Below are positions 55,360-64,000 of a DNA stretch of 64,000 bases, in pieces. The notes below the pieces were generated by a model. The model was not told the DNA's origin. It ran no database searches and was given only the letters and a program-made list of their open reading frames with translations. Both the position numbers and the translations under genes were made by a program. The stretch spans positions 10,789,001-10,853,000 of the forward strand of contig NC_003075.7 of NCBI RefSeq assembly GCF_000001735.4, in the 5' to 3' direction. Each line of letters opens with the position of its first letter. Within the stretch, counting starts at the first letter, position 1. This stretch comes from Arabidopsis thaliana. Its lineage: Eukaryota > Streptophyta > Magnoliopsida > Brassicales > Brassicaceae.

Positions 55360-57085
55360 CTAGTACCTTCTTCCCTGTGGAAACTGAAACACAGGACCAT
55401 CTCAGTAACAAATATGGGGAAAATGGGGTACTTTAATGCCTGATGAGGATATCAAAAAAGAAAGATGCAAGATTCATTATTGATCGAGATCTTACTTGGT
55501 CAGACCCGGGCTGGCCTGCTGGATTATTGTTGTTCCAGTCTCGATTCCTCTGATCTGCCTGTGGGAATGTCTGATTCTGCTCTTGTCCTGGTCCAGAATA
55601 CCCCTGACCATAGCCAGGATTTCCAGCTCCAGGTGCAGGACCTAAGTTTCCAGCTCCAGATGCAGGACCAAAGTTTCCAGCTCCCTGTGGATTGTAATTC
55701 CTAGGTCCTCCTTGGTTGTAACCACCTTGTGGCCCTTGACTATAGTTCCCAGATCCACCTTGACCGTAACTGCTTTGTGTTCCTTGGTATGGAGGCACTG
55801 GAGATCCCTGGACTTGATTGTAACCTGCCTGATATGGAGGCACTGGAGATCCCTGGCCTTGATTGTAACCTGCCTGATATGGAGGTGGTGGAGATCTCGG
55901 GCCTTGGTTATAACCTCCTTGAAATGGTGGAGGCGCTTGAGTTCCCTGACCTTGTCCTGGAGTGGCATAGCCCTGTTGAGGACCATAGCTCCCTCCACCA
56001 CCTTGCATTGGTGGTTGCTGACCATACTGTGTGTTTCTTTGGAAGTTTTGGGGACCACCACTTCCTCCTCCTGAACGGTCAAATCTAGGACGAGGTCTTG
56101 CTCTGCCACTCTGAATCGGTGGTGGCCTGTGTGTTATCACTCCATTCTCGTATTTATCTCCTGAAAACAAGAAACATAATTTTGTTGATAGAGTCCCAAC
56201 AACAAATATCCAAAATAAGACCAGTTTGTAAAAAAAACCAGCTCACCTCCATACTCTTTGTTCTGGGGATCAATGTAGGAATCTGGCAAGATGAAAACCA
56301 CTCCGGGTAGATCTGTTTACATATACCAATAACAGAGTCAATATCTGGTGAAAAAAGTTGAATTCAAAAGAAAACAAACATAAATGATTCGAACTATATA
56401 CCCTTGAACTTTTCTGATTCTTGTTCAGTCATGATTGCTTGAAATCCTTGGTAAGTAGTTGTGCTACAAGCATACATCCTTTGCTTAGCCTCTTCCACGC
56501 TGACTCAACCATAAACACCAAAAATGAATCAATATAATCGTCTTAACCAATATCAATACCAGAAGAAGATACACAAAAATCAAAGCAGAGCTATATAACA
56601 GTGAATGGAACCCTAGCAATGGTAAAGTTCTCACATTTAAGTAACTTACTGAATGATTTTTGGACAATTTAGCCAAAAGCAACGAATCTAAGCAGTGACA
56701 AAAATTCATCTACTAACCTGATGCCAAGTCCTTGGGCGCAAGTTTCTTCATAAGCAGCGACCATTTCTTCTGGAGACTTAGGAGTTTCCTCTTTGGAGAA
56801 ATCCATAGTGATAAGCCAGTGATTATAATCACATCCTTCGAACAACACAGTGTCTTCCGTGATCTCATCACCTTCTTTGTAAAGCTTGTACTGCCTCGTT
56901 GAAAACAGTCTCGCCGGTGCTCGAGTAGCTACTTCCGTCGAACGCCCTATAACGGATCTCTTTAACACCGCCGCCGACACAGAAGGGAAATCAGACGCTG
57001 GTGTGATCGAAGAGCTAATTGATCGGTTAACATAGGAAGTCGCAGTGAGTAAAGCTCGTCGGAGACGGTGAGATATCATAGCCAT
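55360..57085 (-). CDS. MORF1: multiple organellar RNA editing factor (MORF/RIP family)
   Basis: Exons 57085-56718, 56499-56402, 56312-56247, 56160-55496 and 55383-55360 give 406 residues. A second isoform is likely, since reading through the last donor adds a different tail. The N-terminal 60 residues are basic, rich in S and R ([18 protein letters not shown]), a mitochondrial presequence. The MORF box runs from [16 protein letters not shown] through [14 protein letters not shown] to [13 protein letters not shown]. The C-terminus is a G/P/Q/N-rich low-complexity tail with [13 protein letters not shown] repeats. MORF proteins bind PPR proteins and each other to permit C-to-U editing in mitochondria. 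Likely AT4G20020. Not overlapped by real plus-strand genes. Confidence 0.95.
55788..55922 (-). repeat. three tandem 45-bp coding repeats in the MORF1 tail
   Basis: Units start at 55788, 55833 and 55878, each TATGGAGG... on the plus strand, encoding a 15-residue YNQxQGSPxPPYQAG-like unit on the minus strand. The third is more diverged; a fourth degenerate unit may follow. Confidence 0.9.
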
Positions 57086-57361
57086 CGTTGCCAGAGAAAT
57101 TATGAAGGAGTGGAGAGTATTCTGGAAAGCTTTGGAGAAATGAAATTAGGGTTTTTGTGTGGGTTTTACAATATCTAAATAAATAGTAAATTACTTTTTA
57201 AGTCCTTATTGTTTCAAATGTTTTTAGTTTCCGCCTAAAGTTTCAAATTTATCACTGGGCCAAAAAACTTAGGCCTTAGCTTTTTACTATACCGCTGTCG
57301 TTTTATAACTCTCTGTTTGTTTCTTCTTCTTCTCCCTCTCTATTTCCGGCGACTGTGAATT
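57086..57361. promoter_or_regulatory. shared divergent promoter, MORF1 and RRM gene
   Basis: 276 bp separates the two ATGs. A CT-rich stretch (TTTCTTCTTCTTCTCCCTC) forms the RRM leader. ACTGGGCCAAAAAACTTAGGCC includes a GGCC pair like the site II / TCP-type elements common before organelle-protein genes; this is a weak call. Confidence 0.4.
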
Positions 57362-58246
57362 ATGTGGTCGGCGACGTTATCTTTCCCTTCTTTTGTGGCT
57401 TCTTCATCTTCTCTACCTAATTACAGGAACCTTAGGTTTCCAAAGATTAAAGCTTCGCTCTTTAATTACCCTCTAGCGAGCAAAATCATGGTCAGAAGTA
57501 AGATTCAGATTATCTTTTGGTTTATATTTGAATTCGCTTCTAGCTGAGATTAGGACATGGTTCTGTTATTGTTCCAAAAGTAATTTATGATTCTGGTTTG
57601 ATTGAAATTAGTTGATTTGAGTCAGGATTGTGACGGTAGTCATATGTGATAGCTCTAAGCTCTTGTAGCAATCATTAGTGAAGTTGAAGTTGGTTGTAAC
57701 TTCAACTTGGTAATTACTCTACGGTTCTGATGTTTCTTCACTTTGAATTTGTAGATTTACCGTTTTCTACAAGTGAAGATTTTCTAAAGAGAGAGTTTTC
57801 AGCTTTTGGAGAGATAGCTGAAGGTATGTTTGCGGTTTCAATTTTACTCTGTTTTGTTGCTTTAAGGTTCAGTTTTATGGCATTGATATGTTCACTCTTA
57901 TACTTCAAAACAGTTAAGCTTATCAAAGATGAGGCAATGAAGAGATCAAAAGGTTATGCTTTTATTCAATTCACGTCTCAAGATGATGCTTTTCTTGCCA
58001 TAGAGACCATGGACCGTCGGGTAAAAGCTTCTTTCAATCACAAGTTTACATTTTTATGTCTTGAAATCAACCTAAATGTTTCCCATTCCTCTGTTGCAGA
58101 TGTACAATGGCAGAATGATTTATATAGACATTGCGAAACCAGGTAAACGTGATTTCCAAGGACTGCCTAGGACTTCTGGTCCACCTGAGAAGTCGGATGA
58201 GCCAGAAGAAGCCGCTAATGATGAGGTTGCTGATTGCTGGTATTAG
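57362..58246 (+). CDS. single-RRM RNA-binding protein, probably organellar
   Basis: Exons 57362-57497, 57755-57823, 57914-58020 and 58100-58246 encode 152 residues. The first 40 residues (MWSATLSFPSFVASSSSLPN, then YRNLRFPKIK) look like a transit peptide: S-rich, no acids, a few basics. One RRM follows: RNP2 reads IMVRNLPF, RNP1 reads KGYAFIQF, ending NGRMIYIDIAKPG. The C-terminal tail is acidic (EKSDEPEEAANDEVADCWY). RNP2 is interrupted by the first intron, so no single open frame shows the whole domain. Plastid or mitochondrial RNA binding is inferred. The gene is divergent from MORF1, with 276 bp between start codons. Likely AT4G20030. Confidence 0.92.
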
Positions 58247-58347
58247 TTGTTAGTATCAAGCTCACCAAACTGTAACTGAACTTGTATAAATCAGATGTCA
58301 AATCATGCTTTCTTATTAGGAATATGATCAATGTGAAGAATGTTGTT

Positions 58348-59963
58348 TTACTGATAAGCAATTATTGACACGGTTCCAGTTACAGCTCTATCGGTTTCTA
58401 CAACCACCATATTGTTGGAGACATTGGTCACTGCATTTGCAGGGATCTGTCCGGATTGAGCGAAAAACGAATGCTGGTAATGGTTTATCCGGTTAGGGAA
58501 TACCAAAACAGGGGAAAAATCAGCGATCCATCGTGTTCCATTTGCGGAAACCATGGCCTTTCCGGTTGTTGATTTCAGCATCATCCCTTCTGCATTGTTT
58601 TGATCAATCACAACTTGATTAATATCATGAAACTCTCCTTCTAGCTTGACAATCGGGAAGTTGTTTTTGGCGGTACCGCTAAACATGTTGTTGACGATGT
58701 TTACACCGGAAATCTTCCCGTGTACCGATCTCAAGACGATGTTTGCATCTCCTAAGAACAAAGCATTGGTGACATGAACATGGACAGGGTCTTCTATGAC
58801 TATACCTGTGTAATCAAGGTAACAATTATCTATCCTCGTTAAATGTGATTTCACTAGAATGCCAATGCCACCAAACCATGTAGCTTTATTGTAGCAATGC
58901 ACACCCGTAACCATATTTGCACCACCATTCAAAGAGATACCGATACCAGCCGAGAAAATCACTACATCCGTAATGGCATTGTCGTTACTCGAGATATCGA
59001 TTCCTGTCCCAGTAAATCCTCTTTCTTCTCTGTCTCCTCCTACCGTTGAATGTTGCCCCAAGAAGGAGTTTGAAATGTATGTCTCATGACCTCCTTGGAC
59101 TTTAATCCCTTGCGTTGTGAAATGGAGGAAATAACAATTGGTTATACGGATACGAGCTGAGTCAATCACCAAAATACCACCTCCTCGGAATCTTGAGTCG
59201 AAGAGAACATCTTGGAAGGTCACATCCTCATAGAAGATCCCAGAGCTCTGGTCTTTCTGATCGGAGAAAGACTCCTCTGGCGACATTTTCATTGGTTTCT
59301 TAGCGTTTGATGCTACAAGCTCAACTAAATGCCTATCACCAGGAAACAGTTCTGATGCCCGGAAAGTCCCACCTTTCACCTGAATTACACCGAACAATGT
59401 CTTAAAAGACTCAAACCTTTTCATAAGTTTCTTAAGTCAAATTTTAAAATGAGGGACTAACCACAAGATTTCCGCCACCGGAGGAAGGGAACCTGAGAGG
59501 TTTTCCGATCATGTAACTGCCACCTTGGAGATCAATAACTAGACCACCTAAATCAGCGACACGTGGCAGCATCTCAAGTCCAGTTTGTAACTGAAAAGCA
59601 TCAGTTAAAGCTTCAAGTATTGCGTCACTACTGTCTTGTCCACCTGTAGGGTCAGCTCCGTAACCAATCGGGTATATCACCTTCCCAACCTGCACAAACC
59701 AAACTCACACACGCTCACAAATCACACACACGTGCCTGTAATACATTAGAAACTGAACAAGAGGACTTTACCATTTTGGGAGAGTGAGAAGAAGGAGAAG
59801 ACACTGGTGAGAGAGTGGGAGTGACTGCGAGTCTTTCTTGAATCTTCTCTTGGAGCTTTAAAAGCTTGGTCATGTCTCTTCTTAAGGATGATGTCTCTTT
59901 AAACTCCATTGAAATCGTGATGAGAAACAGTAACAACAAGCTAATGAAGCTATAGAGACTCAT
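58348..59963 (-). CDS. pectin-lyase-fold secreted protein, QRT3-like
   Basis: Exons 59963-59772, 59689-59462 and 59379-58348, phase 0 joins, encode 483 residues. A hydrophobic signal peptide (LYSFISLLLLFLITISMEF) begins the protein. YGADPTGGQDSSDAI is the usual start of the right-handed beta-helix in polygalacturonase-like proteins. GILVIDSARIRITNCYF, GHETYISNSFLGQH and GVHCYNKAT are helix rungs matching the neighbour QRT3. Canonical GH28 motifs (NTDG, G/QDD, GHG, RIK) are not seen, so activity on pectin is inferred from fold only. It has the same three-exon plan as QRT3, so a tandem duplicate. Likely AT4G20040. Confidence 0.92.
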
Positions 59964-60910
59964 CTGATTTTTCTTGACTCTTGTCTTGTTCTTGAGTGTG
60001 TGAGAGAGAGAATTTCTTAGGAATGATTATGAAGAAGATGCAGGTAGATATGTGCGTGTGTGTATATGTATTAAAAGGCAAATAATCTCTGTTATTAAAT
60101 TTTGGTTTATTTTTTCAATGTACACCGACTCGAGTTCCAATCTATTAAATAGAAACACTTTAGAAGTTTTTGCTTTATTCATAAGAAAATGCAAAAAGAT
60201 CAAAGCATGTTCGTACGAACCGCTCAAGTTCAACAAAGAAAGATCAAAGTATTTGAAAATTTATTCCTAACTGGCCTAATATCAAAAGTATTATGTGAAG
60301 TATGAAAAATCATCAATAAAAATAAAATGATTACTTGACGAGAAAATAAAATCATTCGTTTTAGACTTTGTTTACAACACATCTTCAGGCTTTATTCGTC
60401 ATAAAGTTTGCTTTTCTTTTTCATAAGTATTCATCATTCAATAAGAAAATGATACTTTTATTTTCACACTTTTTGATGCCAAAAAAAAAACTTACAGAAT
60501 AAAGTATGTCGAAGACTTGAAGTAATACTGAAAATGGGGATTGAGTGTGGAAGTATAAATAAATTTTACTTTATGGCCAACATCTAAAATTTGAAAATAC
60601 AGAGCATCAAAATCTCCTTAGATTATCTTTCATAAGCCACCAACTCTGTAGAAATTTAATTACATTAGGTAAAGCTTTATTTGATTCTAGTGTAATTTCA
60701 GATTAGTCATTGCATTGAATTTCTTCTTCAGACAACAAGTAAATGTCTGCCACCAAACTCTTCCACTGTAGTCACAATTTTCGAGTTTTTATCATTTATT
60801 AGCTGTATAAAAAATAAATTTCCCCCTTACAGGAAAAATTACAAATAAAAACCAACAAGTATAAATCATTTTATAAAATTATAAAACCATTAAACGGCAA
60901 AAACACGACA
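59964..60910. other. intergenic between the two pectin-lyase-fold genes
   Basis: Promoter of the first and 3' UTR of QRT3. AT-rich, no other feature. Confidence 0.5.
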
Positions 60911-63090
60911 TTAAACTCCTTGATTCACTGTTACATAAACTGTCCCAGTAACAGGAGCGTTTGTCTCAACGACCACCCGGTTATCAGAAACGTTCCTTAG
61001 CGCGTGCAGAGGAAACACGCCAGCTTCACTCGCCACAAGTGTGTACTGCACGTGGTTGATTAAATCCGGGAACAACAAAACCGGGTTAAAATCAACGGTC
61101 CAAGACGTCCCGTTTCCATCTACCGAACCTCTAGCCACCGTCGATTTCTCTACCATTCCGTTCACACTGTTACGGTCAACGACCACCTGGCCAACGTCAT
61201 CAAACGCAGTGTTCCTCTGATCCAATTGAACAATCTGGACCCCATGACCCGACCCGGAAAACATATTGTCAACAATACTAACCCCACGAATATATCCGGC
61301 TATCGATTTCAACAAAATAAACGCATCTCCCAAAAAAAACGTCCCTGAAATCTGTAACTGAACCGGATCTTCCGCGACGATACCGGTATAATCCAAATAC
61401 GAATTCACAATCCGGTTCTGAGTTAAACCGGGTAATCTCAAATAAATCCCGGTTCCTCCAAAACCGGTTGCTTTGTTATAGCAATGCACGCCGGACAATA
61501 AGTTAGCTTGTCCCGATACCATTACTCCGATCCTGGCGGAGAATATAACGGTGTCAGTAACGGCGTTATCGTTTCCCATCAAATTGATGGCGGTGCCGGA
61601 AAAGCTTCTTTCTCCTCTGTCTCCACCGGCGGTTATGTGTTGACCAAGAAACGAGTTTCGGATATAAGTCTCGTGTCCACTTTTGACAAGAATCCCGTTC
61701 GTGTCTCCGAACCGTGTGATGTAACAGTTGTCTATGCTTGTCCGGAGAGAGTTGATGACGGCGATTGCTCCGCCGCGGTAGTTGCAATCGATGAGAAGAT
61801 CTCTGAGAGTTATGTATTCGAAGATGTATTGTAACTTTGACGATTCGTCTTTGAGTTCGATTAAGTACCTATCGACCGGGAAATCATTTGATGCTCTTAA
61901 TGTACCTCCGCTTATCTGACGTGTCACACAAGTCAACAAACAAACAAAACCATCAATATATTTCGACATAGAAAATGTATGTGTAATGGAATAAACAAAT
62001 TATTAACGTAGAAAACATGTAACGAAATGTGGAATGAGAGAATTTTTCAATTTTTGTAACAAAGGAGTTTTTGAAAAAAAGGAAGTAAATCTCATAAATA
62101 ATTAATTTTAAATCGAACGAAACTTCTTTTGTTGGAAAGTTATAAAAAGGTCATAATGTTTGAAATTATGAAAGAAACATGCATAGAAAGAAAGGAATCA
62201 GTCTATTCTCGTGAATGAGAAAAAAGATTTAATTACTTTTCCATTAGTTCACCAAACCTAATAGCATCTTTAATCAAGTTTACGTTTAAATTAAGGTTGT
62301 GCTATTTTATGTTTTAGATACTTTATTTAACATATGGATGAAATGTCATATCACGTCACAAAGACGGGCCAAGAAGACATATTTTTATAGAAACATGACT
62401 TTTGTCGATATATTAAATCACACGTAGGAAAAAAATCTAACTCTATTTGTAAACTTGCAATGAATAAAACTCTTGCAATGAATAAATTTAATATAGTTTG
62501 ACAAAAAAAAAATGAGATAGGAAAATAAGAGAGATACTTACAAGAAGATTTCCGGCGCCGGCTGAGGGAAACCGTAGAGGACGGCTGATTAAGTAGCTTC
62601 CACCTTGAAGATCAATTCTTGCTCCTCCGAGATCATTTATACCTTGCATCAAAACTCCATGATTTGGACCATCAAATGCTTCTTCCATAGCTTTTAATAT
62701 TGCATCCGTGCTATCCAATTTCCCTGTGGGATCGGCACCATATGATATCACTTGGTACACGCGCGGACCGGGTACGGCCTACATCATTTTATCTTCTATG
62801 TTATCACTTGATGAAAACCTTCTGAACAAACTCAATCATAGATAAACTACATGATCATTATGACTAGAGAAGGTTATATAATATACCTGAGGAGGGGTAG
62901 GAGGAGGAGATACCAAAGCCGGTAGATTTCGCCGAACCAATGAAGCTTTAAGGGCTTGCATTTCTGCTAATGCCCGATCATGAGGGGACATTGAACCTGA
63001 ATCTTTCTCGGCGAAGACCACTTGACTCACCATTAGACTCATTATTGCCAAGAAAACAGGCATGGCCACTTGAGATTTCCTTAGCTCCAT
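60911..63090 (-). CDS. QRT3: polygalacturonase QUARTET3
   Basis: Exons 63090-62887, 62778-62542 and 61915-60911, phase 0, encode 481 residues. Signal peptide MELRKSQVAMPVFLAIMSLM then VSQVVFA; mature start near EKDSGS. Beta-helix landmarks: VISYGADPTGKLDSTDAIL, ARIDLQGGSYLISRPLRFP, GHETYIRNSFLGQH, GVHCYNKATGFGGTGIY, NSYLDYTGIVAEDPV. QRT3 is a tapetum-secreted polygalacturonase that degrades the pectin of the pollen mother cell wall so that microspores separate; loss leaves pollen in tetrads. It lacks the standard GH28 NTDG and RIK motifs. The identity rests on the gene order and my recollection of AT4G20050; the fold assignment is strong. Confidence 0.93.
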
Positions 63091-64000
63091 GGTTTCCTCC
63101 TATAATAATCGAATGAGCCAAATAAGAGAATGGCTGAAGGTAATGTTTGTGAGACATTTATATATATACGTATGTTGTTGTTAGCACATGGAAAGAGAAA
63201 GGCCTAACTAAGGTTACCAATGAAACATTATACAAACTTGTGTCTTTTCTAATGGGAGTCACACATTTCGCACTCTTGTACATTTTTGATCCTCTTTTTC
63301 CTCTCTATTTCTCTACCGGTTTACGCTATAACTTATTATTTGTACTATAATGAATCTTTGTTATGAATACTAAACTCTATCATATAACTTACCTTGAAAC
63401 CTACCTCTCTTCAAAACATTAATATATATTTTTGACATTTTTACGTTGATTTAATTTGTTAATTTAAATATATAGGGAGGACTTAGAGATAGATATGCTA
63501 GTTAGTATGCGGAAGTTGGAAAAAGATCCGCAAAAGTGCATAAAGGTATAGATTCATGCATTATGAGATTAGATATTGTATGTAAAAGGGTAAACCAGGT
63601 CATGGGGTTTTGGTTGGGGAGGTTTGAGTGGTGGATAGGTTTTTGGTAGAGTTTTTTCTTCTTTATTTGAATATTTCTTCCAACTAAAGGTATTTTCGTC
63701 CACTCTTTCTTTTTCTGATTTCCAAAGTTAAGATTTATTGAAATGCTTAAGAATGGAGTAACTTATTATGTTGATAACTACTAATGCTTTTAAGAACAAT
63801 GGAGGATGAAACAAAACTTTTTTTTTTGTGTTTGGTTACCTGCATTTGCACATTTTTCATAAATAAAAAAATGAAAATTTTCATATATAAAACTGATTTT
63901 TAATATGACATTGACATAAGAAACATTACTTTCTCTCGTCTAGTTAAATATCAGAAAACGGATTATAATATATATTTTTAAAGCAAGAAAAAAAGTAAAA
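63091..64000 (-). promoter_or_regulatory. QRT3 upstream region
   Basis: Probable QRT3 promoter. A TATA-like run (minus TATATATAAA at about 63156-63165) sits 70 bp before the ATG. The rest is AT-rich, and no further gene starts before the window ends. Confidence 0.45.

Noticed and set aside
55465-56088. Several plus-strand frames
   Set aside because: Antisense shadows of the repetitive MORF1 G/P/Q tail.
1-64000. CRISPR arrays, operons, Shine-Dalgarno sites, riboswitches
   Set aside because: This is plant nuclear DNA; no regularly spaced repeats or bacterial signals were seen.

Overview
This is nuclear DNA from a flowering plant. Genes are split by short GT-AG introns, intergenic DNA is AT-rich, and small class II transposons are scattered through it. 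The gene order (alpha-1,4-glycosyltransferase, DEFL peptide, three TIR genes, two F-box genes, KUP9, two GT77-like genes, a GNAT, FRS1, a VQ protein, OSB2/PTAC9, MORF1, an RRM protein, a pectin-lyase-like protein, QRT3) matches my memory of Arabidopsis thaliana chromosome 4, about AT4G19900 to AT4G20050. That assignment is recollection plus inference; no search was run. All exon joins below were derived by hand from splice sites, and every spliced CDS given is a multiple of three.

Layout. 0.1-2.4 kb: type II membrane glycosyltransferase (minus). 2.7-6 kb: a TIR relic, a complete non-autonomous Mutator-like element with a perfect 9-bp target duplication, and a small defensin-like gene. 6.8-12.9 kb: a minus-strand cluster of three TIR genes sharing a two-exon plan, TIR then a hydrophobic C-terminus, plus relics. 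12.7-18.4 kb: a duplicated block in which a TIR relic precedes an F-box gene, twice. 18.4-20.9 kb: a mobile-element junkyard (hAT-like end, SINE-like piece, relic of the 5' part of an FRS1-like gene). 21-28 kb: a six-span membrane protein and the potassium transporter KUP9. 29-36.4 kb: tandem GT77-like genes with a Helitron 3' end between them. 38-43 kb: a Harbinger-type MITE, a small unknown gene and a plastid-type GNAT. 43.8-46.6 kb: FRS1, a domesticated transposase. 49-50.6 kb: a VQ-motif gene and a second Harbinger-type MITE. 53-58.2 kb: three organelle nucleic-acid genes in a row (OSB2, MORF1, an RRM protein). 58.3-63.1 kb: a tandem pair of pectin-lyase-fold genes, the second being QRT3.

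The most unusual content is the TIR cluster. All three copies carry a C-terminal membrane segment with a shared A-L-C-x-F-I-P-type core. One copy has lost its second hydrophobic segment through an apparent 1-nt shift, and at least three further TIR fragments nearby record birth and death of copies. The three genes next to OSB2 all look aimed at organelle DNA or RNA; the rest is a normal mixed plant neighbourhood without operons.
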